Origin: Croceicoccus sp.
Lineage (GTDB): Bacteria > Pseudomonadota > Alphaproteobacteria > Sphingomonadales > Sphingomonadaceae
Direction: 5' to 3'
DNA length: 5,428 nt
Assembly (NCBI GenBank): GCA_029936705.1
Contig: JAPYSD010000280.1
Location: forward strand, 1 to 5,428
Both the position numbers and the translations under genes were made by a program. The notes under the pieces were generated by a model that had not been told where the DNA came from, did no database searches, and saw nothing but the letters and a program-made list of their open reading frames with translations. Below, one piece after another: positions 5,148-5,428 of this stretch (position 1 is its first letter; each line of letters starts with the position of its first letter).

Positions 5148-5174
5148 AAAGAGCCAGCTTTGCTGGCTCTTTTT
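5148..5174 (+). terminator. Rho-independent terminator after the Pal-like gene
   Basis: A perfect 11-bp stem, AAAGAGCCAGC (5148-5158) and GCTGGCTCTTT (5162-5172), closes a TTT loop. The arm runs into an unbroken T-tract ending at 5174. It lies 59 nt after the lipoprotein stop. Read on the other strand the stem is followed only by TTT and then CGCG, so it acts mainly on plus-strand transcripts. Its stem core GCCAGC/GCTGGC is the same as in the hairpins at 490-540. Confidence 0.92.
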
Positions 5175-5202
5175 GTATGGTTGTGACGAGGAAGGTCCAG
5201 GG

Positions 5203-5428
5203 TCAGATCTTGCAGTCTACATCGGATCCGGCAGCGGCCGTTTTCGCGTTGGCGATCAATGCGTCGATCGCACCGGGTAGGATCTGGCTGAGTTCGCCTT
5301 CGATGGCAGATTGCATGGAGGCTTCGCTGGGGGGATCTGCCTGCGGGCGGACGAGGTCGTGAAGCGTATTTGCCAATTCCGCGTCACTCGTCACCCCATG
5401 AACGCGGTCGTGATAGGCATTGCTGACC
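5203..5428 (-). CDS. C-terminal fragment of a hypothetical protein (5' end off window)
   Basis: The minus-strand frame is open from the right edge to the TGA at 5203, giving about 75 residues. A GTG at 5394 could be taken as a start, but the frame continues upstream without a stop to the edge (…VSNAYHDRVHG then VTSDAELANTLHDLV), so the gene most likely begins outside the window. The visible part is helical and acidic to neutral, with a Pro-rich break (RPQADPPSEASMQ), a long amphipathic helix (IEGELSQILPGAIDALIANA) and an end in DVDCKI. It converges on the lipoprotein gene and its terminator. The family cannot be recognised from this tail. Confidence 0.55.
   Translation of the reverse strand, partial: VSNAYHDRVHGVTSDAELANTLHDLVRPQADPPSEASMQSAIEGELSQILPGAIDALIANAKTAAAGSDVDCKI

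Overview
The window looks like accessory DNA (plasmid, integrative element or genomic island) of an alphaproteobacterium, possibly one of the Sphingomonadales. This assignment is an inference. It rests on moderately GC-rich sequence, Ala/Arg/Glu-rich proteins with GTG as well as ATG starts, a Pal with a GHCDER-type OmpA domain, and a short secreted two-cysteine protein of a style I associate with that group. There is no rRNA, tRNA, transposase, integrase, CRISPR array or replication gene to settle it.

Left part (1-2261). A partial two-helix membrane protein runs leftward off the window (1-326, minus). Next comes a gene-free stretch (327-622) unusually dense in short perfect inverted repeats, including a two-unit hairpin repeat with a GCCAGC/GCTGGC core. 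An orphan-looking beta-class DNA methyltransferase with an N-terminal helix-turn-helix follows (623-1747, minus; an in-frame extension reaches 1885). It has SCPY in place of the usual SPPY/DPPY catalytic motif and a 6-7-6 inverted repeat just upstream of its best start. No restriction endonuclease gene lies beside it. Divergent from it is a small exported protein (1905-2261, plus).

Middle part (2276-3921, minus). Three genes of unrecognised family form a probable operon, read from right to left. The first encodes an acidic 349-aa protein. The second encodes a 104-aa protein whose GTG start overlaps the preceding stop by 4 nt. The third encodes a 78-aa protein after a 48-nt gap. I cannot name any of them.

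Right part (4031-5174, plus). A membrane-anchored, type IVb-pilin-like protein (158 aa, two C-terminal cysteines, a VP-x-x-AC motif) is followed by a Pal-like OmpA-family lipoprotein and a clear rho-independent terminator. Both genes have a very similar -10 region (CATCCTAyAATG). In the first, the -10 sits so close to the ATG that the message may be leaderless. Both products are predicted to be in the envelope, which would fit a surface or conjugation apparatus, but no other component is visible here. The 3' end of one more minus-strand gene enters from the right edge (5203-5428).

The most noteworthy points are the variant-motif methyltransferase with its possible operator, the uncharacterised acidic-protein operon, the pilin-like/Pal-like pair with matching promoters, and the hairpin-rich non-coding stretch. 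None amounts to proof of a new system.
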